Source of the DNA: JAOAFZ01 sp964407325
GTDB taxonomy: Bacteria > Patescibacteriota > Microgenomatia > UBA1406 > GWC2-37-13
Direction: 5' to 3'
Length of the DNA stretch: 64,000 nucleotides
Assembly (NCBI GenBank): GCA_964407325.1
Contig: CAYOVA010000003.1
Span: 1 to 64,000, forward strand
Below, one piece after another: positions 26,401 to 33,704 of this stretch. A program made the position numbers and the translations under genes. The notes under the pieces were generated by a model. That model was not told the DNA's origin, did not search any database, and worked only from the letters and a program-made list of their open reading frames with translations. The stretch's first letter is position 1, and each line of letters begins with the position of its first letter.

Positions 26401-26874
26401 ATGCATTCTCTTTTCCATAATAAACCGTGGGATGTCCAAGCTAGAATCGAAGCAGAAAATCTTTTAGGTGAAATTAGCAAAATAGCTCCAGAACTTACAG
26501 TGCTATTTATGGGTGCGACAGCTCTTGGAATTCCAGGTAAAAATGACATTGATATTGATATCTTATGTGATGTAAAAGATATAAGAAAGTATGCTGAAAA
26601 GTTAAGAACTGTTCTTGGACCAGCAAGGGAGCTTACTGATTCTATTGCAGCATGGACTTTTATGAAAAATGGTTATGAAGTTGATGCGATACTTTCTGAT
26701 CCTCGTACATCTCATGTGCCTGAACAGAAAAAAGTATTTGATATTCTTCGTCAAAACAAAAAACTTTTGGAAGAATACAAACAGCTGAAGGAAGAGTGTG
26801 ACGGGAAGTCTTACTTGGAGTATGAAGAAAAAAAGAATGAGTTTTTTAAAAATAAAGTTTTGTCTTCACTCTAA
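26401..26874 (+). CDS. GrpB-like nucleotidyltransferase family protein (UPF0157)
   Basis: 157 residues from the ATG at 26401. The GATALGIPGKNDIDIDIL stretch matches the GSTSVPGxxxKPxIDI motif of the GrpB family, a nucleotidyltransferase-fold group whose substrates are mostly unknown. The two Asp residues of DIDIDIL are the likely metal ligands. A stretch of Lys/Glu at the C-terminus is helical. The sequence is AT-rich compared with neighbours. It is followed 1 nt later by a GIY-YIG gene, so the pair may be a small transferred unit. Confidence 0.75.
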   Translation: MHSLFHNKPWDVQARIEAENLLGEISKIAPELTVLFMGATALGIPGKNDIDIDILCDVKDIRKYAEKLRTVLGPARELTDSIAAWTFMKNGYEVDAILSDPRTSHVPEQKKVFDILRQNKKLLEEYKQLKEECDGKSYLEYEEKKNEFFKNKVLSSL

Positions 26875-26875
26875 C

Positions 26876-27118
26876 ATGTACTACCTCTACATTGTCAGAT
26901 GTTCTGACAACTCTTTGTATTGCGGAACTACAACGGATGTTGAAAGGCGCATTGCTGAACACAACTCAGATAAAAAAGGGGCAAAGTATACACGCCGCCG
27001 ACAGCCTGTCCAACTCGTGTATGTTGAAGAACTGGAGAATGTGAGCACAGCTTTGAAGCGCGAAATTCAAATAAAAAAACTTTCGAGGAAATCAAAAGAA
27101 AAACTCTTACATATTTAA
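26876..27118 (+). CDS. GIY-YIG superfamily small nuclease (YhbQ-like)
   Basis: 80 residues from the ATG at 26876. MYYLYIVRCSDNSLYCGTTTDVERRIAEHN is the classic GIY-YIG start, with YLYIV and YCG in place of GIY and YIG, the catalytic Arg in ERRIAEH, and the LEN-x-STALKREIQIKKLSR ending of the UPF0213/YhbQ group. Such small proteins are common in bacteria and their biological role is poorly known. It is cotranscribed with the GrpB-like gene. Confidence 0.88.
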   Translation: MYYLYIVRCSDNSLYCGTTTDVERRIAEHNSDKKGAKYTRRRQPVQLVYVEELENVSTALKREIQIKKLSRKSKEKLLHI

Positions 27119-27120
27119 CC

Positions 27121-27149
27121 TTTACACTTCCTGGCATATACGATATGAT
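27121..27149 (+). promoter_or_regulatory. Promoter of the acidic protein - MutY-like operon
   Basis: TTTACA (27121-27126), 17-bp spacer, TATGAT (27144-27149). Expected start near 27156, leaving about 20 nt before the ATG at 27177. Confidence 0.65.
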
Positions 27150-27176
27150 GGGGATGAATTACAAATTACTATCACT

Positions 27177-27431
27177 ATGAACGACGACCAGAATCCCATT
27201 GACGATCACTTTCCTTCAGAATCTCTGGATGGCCATATGGATGATGTATCTGATGTCGCCGAAACCGATATCGACAAAATTGCCGATGTCATGGTTGCTG
27301 ACAGCGCCGAATTGGATAATGATGATGAAGTTCCTTTGTCGACATTCCATGAGGACGGAGATGATACTGAAGATACGAACGGTGATGCGGATACTATAAT
27401 AGATGGCAGACTTGATGAAGATACAGAATAA
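27177..27431 (+). CDS. Small highly acidic protein, unknown
   Basis: 84 residues with about one third Asp and Glu, no Cys, no hydrophobic core and no membrane helix, so it is probably disordered. It has its own promoter and lies 2 nt upstream of the MutY-like gene, which makes it likely to be real. An acidic partner of the glycosylase or a DNA mimic is possible but is only a guess. Confidence 0.55.
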   Translation: MNDDQNPIDDHFPSESLDGHMDDVSDVAETDIDKIADVMVADSAELDNDDEVPLSTFHEDGDDTEDTNGDADTIIDGRLDEDTE

Positions 27432-27433
27432 TC

Positions 27434-28231
27434 ATGCATATCGATACTTTTCGTAGTATTATTCTTGATTATTATGCTGCAAACAAGCGCATACTCCCCT
27501 GGAGAGAAACGATTATACCCTATTGGGTACTTCTTTCCGAAATTATGCTCCAACAAACCCAGGTTCCTCGCGTACTAATTAAATTTGCTGAATTCACTGC
27601 CCGATTTCCTACTTTAGAATCTTTGGCATCTGCCACTTTACCGGATGTCCTAAGTTCCTGGCAGGGACTGGGATACAATCGTCGGGGAAAATTTTTAAGA
27701 GAAGCCGCTGTCATACTTGTTGACAAATATAATGGAACTATTCCCAAATCAGTAGAACTTGTTGATGAACTTCCCGGTATTGGTCATGCTACCGCGTCAG
27801 CAATCGTGACATACACATACAATATTTCGACGGTTTTTTTAGAAACAAATGTTCGCCGCGTTTTACTGCATCATTTTTTCCAGGACCGACTTGATGTCCC
27901 CGATACAGAACTTATTCCGATTGCCGCTGAAGCAGTGGATAAAAGTAATCCGCGTGACTGGTACTATGCACTTATGGACTATGGCACTTTCTTGGCAAAA
28001 ACAATTGAAAATCCCAATCGGCGTAGCAAACATTATAGTGTTCAATCAAAATTTGAAGGATCAATACGGCAGGTGAGGGGAGCCCTTCTCAGAAAATTTC
28101 TCCACGAGAAGTTGGTACCGTACATCAAATTGCAGGAAGAGTTTCCCGATCAAAGACTTGATAAAGCACTTGCGGGAATGGTAAAAGATGGACTCATTCA
28201 CAAGGAAGACGAAAACTATATTCTTCGATAG
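27434..28231 (+). CDS. MutY-like HhH-GPD adenine glycosylase without Fe-S cluster
   Basis: 265 residues. The MutY-type start LPWRETIIPYWVLLSEIMLQQTQV has the catalytic Glu36, and ELPGIGHATASAIV is the helix-hairpin-helix. The second catalytic Asp of MutY (in LDGNV) is replaced by Glu137 in FLETNVRRVLLHHFF. The four cysteines of the 4Fe-4S loop are absent: where they should be, the protein reads NPNRRSKHYSVQSKF. There is no C-terminal NUDIX-like domain that checks for 8-oxoG; instead a short helical tail. I recall a clade of such proteins in Patescibacteria and archaea. Base specificity is therefore uncertain. Confidence 0.82.
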   Translation: MHIDTFRSIILDYYAANKRILPWRETIIPYWVLLSEIMLQQTQVPRVLIKFAEFTARFPTLESLASATLPDVLSSWQGLGYNRRGKFLREAAVILVDKYNGTIPKSVELVDELPGIGHATASAIVTYTYNISTVFLETNVRRVLLHHFFQDRLDVPDTELIPIAAEAVDKSNPRDWYYALMDYGTFLAKTIENPNRRSKHYSVQSKFEGSIRQVRGALLRKFLHEKLVPYIKLQEEFPDQRLDKALAGMVKDGLIHKEDENYILR

Positions 28232-28813
28232 TTATTTTTCTGTTGTCACGGCATCAATACTTCTGTTGATGGAAATCCACCATTCTTTCGGATCCTGTCG
28301 TTCTAAATGGTATGCCATCTTTTTTGCCGTTTCGGTTTTTAAGAAAGGATAAGTGCTGGTTATAAACTCTTCCATACCTTTGTATCCCTGAGCTTTATAC
28401 TCTGTGGCAGAAAACATGCATTCCAGTAAATCCGCATCGCGTGCCACAGTCCCAGTTTTGGTATCCAGATGGTGAGCATCTTCCCACAACTTCACAATTT
28501 CCTTTCCAATTTTACCCATTGGTTGCGTTTGTTCTTGGACTGCCTTTTGTTCGTTTCTATGAACATATCGTTTTGCCAGGTTGTCAAGATCACCAGTTCT
28601 ACACTCAGCCATATCATGAAACATAAGTATCACCGCTACGTGATACGGGTCGGAATGTTCTTCCAGACGGGCAATAATAAATCCAAGCTGTGCCGCACGC
28701 AACGTATGTTCCGCCACGTTTTCAGTATTTCTCATCCCAAATAACTGCCACCCACTTCGGGGTTTATATCGCAACTGCCCCATCTCAAAAATAAAATTCA
28801 GATATTGTTTCAT
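28232..28813 (-). CDS. HD-domain hydrolase (YfbR/HD_3-like nucleotidase)
   Basis: 193 residues. The HD metal ligands are visible as ENVAEHTLRAA, then MFHDMAECRTGD, and later VARDADLLEC, matching the HD_3 group that contains 5'-deoxynucleotidase YfbR. It probably removes phosphate from nucleotides. It converges with the MutY-like gene with no gap between the stops. TATAAT (complement of 28821-28826) ends 7 nt before the ATG. Confidence 0.85.
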   Translation of the reverse strand: MKQYLNFIFEMGQLRYKPRSGWQLFGMRNTENVAEHTLRAAQLGFIIARLEEHSDPYHVAVILMFHDMAECRTGDLDNLAKRYVHRNEQKAVQEQTQPMGKIGKEIVKLWEDAHHLDTKTGTVARDADLLECMFSATEYKAQGYKGMEEFITSTYPFLKTETAKKMAYHLERQDPKEWWISINRSIDAVTTEK

Positions 28814-28820
28814 GGCTCAT

Positions 28821-28843
28821 ATTATATACAGCGGTAGTACAAT
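28821..28843. promoter_or_regulatory. Divergent -10 boxes for the HD hydrolase and Nth-like genes
   Basis: Minus strand TATAAT (complement of 28821-28826) is 7 nt before the ATG at 28813. Plus strand TACAAT (28838-28843) is 7 nt before the ATG at 28851. Both imply leaderless transcripts. Confidence 0.55.
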
Positions 28844-28850
28844 TGGCTAT

Positions 28851-29474
28851 ATGACAATCGAAACAAAAGCGAAAGAAATAATTACCATTCTCAAACAGTT
28901 ATACCCAGAAGCAAAAACAGAACTAACCTATCACCGCGACAAACCGTACGAGTTTTTGTTTGCGGTTATAATGTCAGCGCAAACAACAGATAAGCAAGTT
29001 AACAAAGTTACCGATGTGTTATTTCAAAAATACAGAACTTTAGACGACTATGCGAGTGCGTCACTGGAAGAATTTTCAAAAGACATCAGTTCCATTGGAC
29101 TCTACCGGGGAAAAGCTAAAAACATCTTGGCTACCGCTAAAATTCTGAAAGAAACATATAACGGAGAAGTACCCCGAACAATGGAAGAAATCATGGCTCT
29201 TCCCGGTGCTGCACGTAAAACTGCAAATGTTGTTACTCACGAATTATTCGGAATGAATGAGGGGATAGCGGTAGATACTCATGTAAAGCGATTATCTAAA
29301 CTGCTCGGGTTAACCAACCACGATGATGTCAAAAAGATCGAGTTGGACTTAATGAAAATCATCCCTCAAATCGAGTGGGGTGATTTTAGTCGACGGCTGA
29401 TTTTATATGGTCGCTACTACTGGACAGCGAAAATGAAAGAACCAATGGGACCTTTGGCTCCGTATGCAGTGTAA
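28851..29474 (+). CDS. nth: Endonuclease III-like glycosylase without Fe-S cluster
   Basis: 207 residues from the ATG at 28851. FLFAVIMSAQTTDKQVN and IAVDTHVKRLSKLLGLT are typical of Nth. The catalytic Lys123 and Asp142 are present. The helix-hairpin-helix turn reads LPGAARKTANVV instead of the usual LPGVGRKTA. The C-terminal cysteine loop is missing: after LILYGRYYWTAK the chain ends MKEPMGPLAPYAV with no cysteine. It should excise oxidised pyrimidines and nick abasic sites. Loss of the cluster is shared with the MutY-like protein next door. Confidence 0.88.
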   Translation: MTIETKAKEIITILKQLYPEAKTELTYHRDKPYEFLFAVIMSAQTTDKQVNKVTDVLFQKYRTLDDYASASLEEFSKDISSIGLYRGKAKNILATAKILKETYNGEVPRTMEEIMALPGAARKTANVVTHELFGMNEGIAVDTHVKRLSKLLGLTNHDDVKKIELDLMKIIPQIEWGDFSRRLILYGRYYWTAKMKEPMGPLAPYAV

Positions 29475-29509
29475 TTTCTTGCCTAGTTATTATCCTATAA
29501 TACTAAATT

Positions 29510-30160
29510 ATGGTAGAATATATGCGTATGCAATATTCACAATACTTTCAGCGCATTTCGCCTTATATTACTGAAAACGTAACCTTTACTATTCTCGCAA
29601 TAATAATTTCAGGAGTCTTAAACGCGATCCTCAAACACATTATTCGCACATTTAGAAAAAACCTCATCAAATACCACGTTCTTCCCGAACCTCTTATTGG
29701 CAAGACAAGCACCGTTAATTCTCTTTTGTTCAGTATTATAGATGTGTCCTTTTTTGTGATAACCCTGCTTATCATACTGTCTAAATGGAGCGTAAATATT
29801 ACTCCGATCTTAACGGGTGCAGGAATAGCCGGGTTAGCTGTTACATTTGGAGCACAAACACTTATAAAAGACATTCTTGCTGGTTTATTTATCTTTTCCG
29901 AAAATCAATATAATGTGGGGGATAGAATTCGCATTAACAAAGATCAGTTTGAAGGGAAAGTTGTCCGTCTTACTCCTCGCATTACTGTCCTAAAAGACGA
30001 CAAGGAAAACAAAGTCTTTATACCAAACTCAACTATAACTTCAGTTACGTTAGTGGTGAATAGAGATCCAACTCCAGAAGAAAAATCAGAAGAGAAAGAA
30101 ATAAAACCGAAGCAAAAAAACAACTTTGCAAAATTTACCTCCAAAAGAAAAAGGAGCTGA
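29510..30160 (+). CDS. mscS: Small MscS-family mechanosensitive channel
   Basis: 216 residues. Two N-terminal helices and a pore helix with ILTGAGIAGLAVTFGAQTLIKDILAGLFIF, followed by the beta domain NVGDRIRINKDQFEGKVVRLTPR. The C-terminal alpha/beta cage of E. coli MscS is missing, replaced by a short lysine-rich tail. It should open under membrane tension and release solutes. TATAAT (29496-29501) precedes the first ATG by 8 nt; ATGs at codons 5 and 7 are alternatives. Confidence 0.9.
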   Translation: MVEYMRMQYSQYFQRISPYITENVTFTILAIIISGVLNAILKHIIRTFRKNLIKYHVLPEPLIGKTSTVNSLLFSIIDVSFFVITLLIILSKWSVNITPILTGAGIAGLAVTFGAQTLIKDILAGLFIFSENQYNVGDRIRINKDQFEGKVVRLTPRITVLKDDKENKVFIPNSTITSVTLVVNRDPTPEEKSEEKEIKPKQKNNFAKFTSKRKRS

Positions 30161-30176
30161 TTTTCAGCTCCTTTTT
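30148..30176. terminator. Bidirectional intrinsic terminator between mscS and fusA
   Basis: Stem AAGGAGCTGA (30151-30160) / TCAGCTCCTT (30164-30173) with a 3-nt loop, flanked by A-run and T-run that extend the stem by three pairs. The mscS stop codon is inside the 5' arm. It can end transcripts from both sides. Confidence 0.88.
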
Positions 30177-30195
30177 CTGTTAGTTTCAAGTTAAT

Positions 30196-32289
30196 TTACT
30201 TCGACTGCATAGATGCAACCACATTCTGAGGTACTTCCTCATAATGGGAAGGCTCCATGTAGAAGACGCCGCGGCCTTCTGTCATTGATCGAAGGTTTGT
30301 TGCATATCCGGAAAGCTCAGCAAGTGGGGCATAGGCATGTACAATGGCAGCTTTCGCTTTTTTGTCAGTACCCTGGATTTTTCCACGCTTACTTGAGATA
30401 TCACCAATTGCTGTTCCCATAAATTCTTCTGGGACGGTAATTTCGAGCTTCATGATAGGCTCAAGAAGAACAAGTCCTGCCTTCTTGGCACCATCCTGGA
30501 GAGCCATAGATCCGGCAATCTTAAATGACATATCGGAAGAGTCTACATCATGGTATGAACCATCATACAGCTCTACTTCAATATCAACCAGTGGGAATCC
30601 AAGAAGAACACCCTTTTCCAGTGCTTCCTTAACACCCTTTTCTACTGAAGGAATAAATTCTGATGGAATGGTTCCTCCCTTAATGGCATTTACGAATTTA
30701 AAGCCTTCACCACGCCCAAGTGGACGAACGCGGATAAGACAATGGCCATATTGTCCATGTCCTCCTGTTTGCTTAATATACTTGGCTTCAGCCTGTGCTT
30801 CACGGGTAATGGTTTCCTTGTAGGCTACCTGTGGTTTACCGACGTTTACATCCATTCCCATCTCACGCTTCATGCGGTCAACGAGAATTTCAAGATGAAG
30901 CTCTCCCATACCGGCCATAATGGTCTGGTTGGTTTCGTGGTTCATGGAAACACGGAATGTCGGGTCTTCGTCTGCTAGTCTCTGGAGAACGAAACCGAGC
31001 TTTTCCTGATCTGCTTTTGTTTTTGGTTCAATAGCAAGAGAGATAACCGGTTCCGGGAAGGTAATCTGCTCAAGCAGGATTGGTGCATTTTCTTCAGTAA
31101 GTGAATCTCCAGTCTTGGTATCTTTTGGTCCTACAAGGGCGATAATTTCGCCTGCATAGGCAGTATCGATTTCTTCACGTGTATTGGCATGCATAAGAAG
31201 AATGCGCGATACACGTTCCTTAATTCCCTTGGTTACGTTGTACACATATGAACCTGCCTTCAAAGTCCCTGAATAGATACGAGTATAGGTAATCTTACCT
31301 ACATGAGGATCCAGCTGGATCTTGAATGCAAGTGCTGAAAACTTTTCTTCGTTGATAAGCTTTCTTTCTTCTTTTTCACCGGTATCAGGGTTGGTTCCTT
31401 CGATAACCTTCAAATCTGCGGGTGACGGCAGGTAATCAATGACAGCATCAAGTACCGGCTGTACACCTTTATTGCGCAGTGAAGTTCCACAGTAAATCGG
31501 GATAATCTTGTAGGCTATGGTAGCGCGACGAATTGCTGCCTTGAGTTCGTCGTTGTTAATTTCATCTCCGTTCAGGTATTTTTCAAGAAGGGCATCATCT
31601 GTTTCTGCAACCTTTTCAATCATAGCCGCACGAGCCTTTTCAGCTGCTTCCTTGAGTTCTTCCGGAATATCGACAATGTCGTATTCAACACCAGTTGGAT
31701 CTTTTCCGTAGATAATCGCCTTCATTTGGATAAGATCAACAATTCCCTTAAATTCGTCTTCTTTTCCTACAGGAATTACGAGAGGAACTGGATTTGCACC
31801 TAGTCTGTCGCGAATTTCTTCAACAGTTCCTTCAAAGTTTGCGCCGAGCTTATCCATTTTGTTGATAAAGCAGAGGCGTGGAACCTTGTACTTATCGGCC
31901 TGTCTCCATACGGTTTCCGACTGTGACTGTACCCCTTCTTCTGCATCGAAGACAACGACACCTCCGTCAAGAACACGGAGCGAACGTTCTACTTCAGCAG
32001 TAAAGTCGACGTGGCCGGGAGTATCAATTAAGTTAATGCGATAGCCTTTCCAGAAGGTTGTAGTTGCAGCGGATACGATAGTAATACCACGCTCACGTTC
32101 CTGTTCCATCCAGTCAAGCTGGGTATTTCCTTCGTCAATGTCACCGATTTTATAGGATCGTCCGGTATAAAAGAGGATACGCTCGGATGTAGTGGTTTTA
32201 CCCGAATCAATATGGGCAATAATGCCAAGGTTTCTAATCTTGTCTAGCGCGACATTGCGGTTCTGGGTTTTGACAGGTTGTTGAGCCAT
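30196..32289 (-). CDS. fusA: Elongation factor G
   Basis: 697 residues from the ATG at 32289 (MAQQPVKTQ); the frame extends upstream to 32319 but that start lies in the leader. GTPase motifs: G1 AHIDSGKTTTSERIL (with Ser where most bacteria have Ala), G2 RGITI, G3 DTPGHVDF, G4 NKMD. The later domains are complete up to a usual EF-G tail. It moves tRNA and mRNA on the ribosome. The gene is downstream of rpsL-rpsG as in the str operon, but a convergent-strand small gene and a separate promoter intervene. tuf does not follow. Confidence 0.98.
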   Translation of the reverse strand: MAQQPVKTQNRNVALDKIRNLGIIAHIDSGKTTTSERILFYTGRSYKIGDIDEGNTQLDWMEQERERGITIVSAATTTFWKGYRINLIDTPGHVDFTAEVERSLRVLDGGVVVFDAEEGVQSQSETVWRQADKYKVPRLCFINKMDKLGANFEGTVEEIRDRLGANPVPLVIPVGKEDEFKGIVDLIQMKAIIYGKDPTGVEYDIVDIPEELKEAAEKARAAMIEKVAETDDALLEKYLNGDEINNDELKAAIRRATIAYKIIPIYCGTSLRNKGVQPVLDAVIDYLPSPADLKVIEGTNPDTGEKEERKLINEEKFSALAFKIQLDPHVGKITYTRIYSGTLKAGSYVYNVTKGIKERVSRILLMHANTREEIDTAYAGEIIALVGPKDTKTGDSLTEENAPILLEQITFPEPVISLAIEPKTKADQEKLGFVLQRLADEDPTFRVSMNHETNQTIMAGMGELHLEILVDRMKREMGMDVNVGKPQVAYKETITREAQAEAKYIKQTGGHGQYGHCLIRVRPLGRGEGFKFVNAIKGGTIPSEFIPSVEKGVKEALEKGVLLGFPLVDIEVELYDGSYHDVDSSDMSFKIAGSMALQDGAKKAGLVLLEPIMKLEITVPEEFMGTAIGDISSKRGKIQGTDKKAKAAIVHAYAPLAELSGYATNLRSMTEGRGVFYMEPSHYEEVPQNVVASMQSK

Positions 32290-32361
32290 AGAAATTGAAT
32301 TGTAATTGATGTTTAACAAAGCACCCGTTCTGATAGAACAGGCGAGTATTTTGAATCTTAT

Positions 32362-32390
32362 ATTATACCAGCAATAGATCTAATGTGAAA
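32362..32390 (-). promoter_or_regulatory. Promoter of fusA
   Basis: On the minus strand TTTCAC (complement of 32385-32390), 17-bp spacer, TATAAT (complement of 32362-32367). The leader of about 65 nt holds a small hairpin (32324-32342, arms CCCGTTCT and AGAACAGG with one mismatch). Confidence 0.65.
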
Positions 32391-32415
32391 GGGAAGAATT
32401 GACTAATATCTGTTA

Positions 32416-32444
32416 TTGACAATACATTAAATTAGCTTTACTAT
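32416..32444 (+). promoter_or_regulatory. Promoter of the small lysine-rich membrane protein gene
   Basis: TTGACA (32416-32421), 17-bp spacer, TACTAT (32439-32444). It diverges from the fusA promoter and leaves about 30 nt before the ATG at 32481. Confidence 0.65.
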
Positions 32445-32480
32445 GATAGTAATAGGTAAATCCTTACAATTACAACAAAT

Positions 32481-32681
32481 ATGCCAACTACAAAAAAAAG
32501 ATCCTCAAAAAAAACATCTACAAAGGTAGTAAAAAAAGCAAAATCTCAGAAAGTAAATTCACAAGCCTTACTTCTTGTTGCAGTTGTAATCGTCTCTATT
32601 TTTGCGCTTATCATGGTATTCACTCAAAACCTTATTGCCCTAACTCAGCCTAATGAGGTGTACGCTGAACAGGGAATGTGA
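32481..32681 (+). CDS. Small lysine-rich single-pass membrane protein
   Basis: 66 residues: a very basic N-terminus (PTTKKRSSKKTSTKVVKKAK), one membrane helix (about 30-53) and a short tail ending VYAEQGM. A good promoter lies upstream. It is on the opposite strand between rpsG and fusA, splitting the str operon. The basic, disordered N-terminus would sit in the cytoplasm and could contact nucleic acid or membrane lipid. The family is not recognised. Confidence 0.65.
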   Translation: MPTTKKRSSKKTSTKVVKKAKSQKVNSQALLLVAVVIVSIFALIMVFTQNLIALTQPNEVYAEQGM

Positions 32682-32767
32682 TCCTCAGAAAAGCAACCTA
32701 ATTCTTTTTTAGTGAGAGATTCAAAGTAGTAGCTTTCTTGAAATTGTAGTTGTTTTTTTTCAGTAGC

Positions 32768-33244
32768 TTACCACTTCAAGTGTGCAAAAGCCTTATTAGC
32801 CTCAGCCATCTTTTCGACCTGCTGACGCTTTGTCATTGCTGCGCCTTGTCCTTGTGCTGCATCTTTAAGTTCTGCAACAAGTTTCTGGGAGAATGTGTGG
32901 AATTCCTTGTTTGAGCGTGAACGTGCTCCATCAATAATCCAATTGAGTGCTAAGTGAATTTTGCGTGCTTTTCGGACTTCTACAGGAACAAGATATGAAG
33001 CTCCTCCAAGTCGGCGTGGGCGGACTTCGGTAGTTGGGGCAACATTGCCGATTGCCTTGTGAAGAGTCTTTAACGGATCGTCGGGTGTTTCTTTTTTTAA
33101 TTCTTCAATGGCTTCGTATACAGCTTTGCGAGCTGCTGATTTGTTTCCGTCGAACATGACGTAGTTGATGAGTTTTGAAACTTCAAAACTGTCATATACT
33201 GGGTCATTTTTTACTGGTAGTCTTTTGTATGCATGTCTTGGCAT
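32768..33244 (-). CDS. rpsG: Ribosomal protein S7
   Basis: 158 residues. LINYVMFDGNKSAARKAVYEAIE, GNVAPTTEVRPRRLGGASYLVPVEV and the ending NKAFAHLKW are typical S7. It binds the 3' domain of 16S rRNA and nucleates assembly of the small-subunit head. It lies 37 nt after rpsL in the same direction. No Shine-Dalgarno is visible upstream. Confidence 0.98.
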   Translation of the reverse strand: MPRHAYKRLPVKNDPVYDSFEVSKLINYVMFDGNKSAARKAVYEAIEELKKETPDDPLKTLHKAIGNVAPTTEVRPRRLGGASYLVPVEVRKARKIHLALNWIIDGARSRSNKEFHTFSQKLVAELKDAAQGQGAAMTKRQQVEKMAEANKAFAHLKW

Positions 33245-33281
33245 AGTTGTTTATTTTCGGATCCCGACGAATCCATTAACT

Positions 33282-33704
33282 TTATTCGGCTTTAGCCCTT
33301 GGTTTTTTTGTACCGTATTTTGAGCGTGAAGTGGTACGCTTATCTGTTCCTGCAGTATCGTACTTTCCACGCACAATGTGGTATTTTACACCTGGTAAAT
33401 CTTTAACACGTCCTCCGCGTACCATTACGATAGAGTGCTCAGCCAGGTTATGGCCGATTCCCTGAATGTAAGCGGTGACTTCCATTTTATTGGACAAACG
33501 AACACGAGCTACTTTTCGAAGAGCTGAGTTTGGCTTCTTCGGGGTCATGGTACGTACTACGGTACATACTCCACGTTTCAGTGGACTATTGACCTCGGAA
33601 TAGCGTCGCTTGACTCCGTTAAAAGTTGCTTTTAAAGCATTAGCCGAGTTGCGCCGTATTTTCTTCGAGCGCCCCTTCTTGACCAGTTGATTGATTGTTG
33701 GCAT
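33282..33704 (-). CDS. rpsL: Ribosomal protein S12
   Basis: 140 residues. The start MPTINQLVKKGRSKK is canonical, followed by KRGVCTVVRTMTPKKPNSALRKVARVRL and GRVKDLPGVKYHIVRGKYD. The lysines that affect streptomycin (in PKKPNSAL and VKDLPG) are of the usual sensitive type. About 15 residues are added near the N-terminus compared with E. coli. Its first 65 nt overlap the 3' end of rpoC in another frame, so the two genes share sequence. Confidence 0.97.
   Translation of the reverse strand: MPTINQLVKKGRSKKIRRNSANALKATFNGVKRRYSEVNSPLKRGVCTVVRTMTPKKPNSALRKVARVRLSNKMEVTAYIQGIGHNLAEHSIVMVRGGRVKDLPGVKYHIVRGKYDTAGTDKRTTSRSKYGTKKPRAKAE

Noticed and set aside
28231..28232. Terminator expected between the convergent MutY-like and HD genes
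   Set aside because: The stops abut directly and no hairpin with a T-run is visible on either side.
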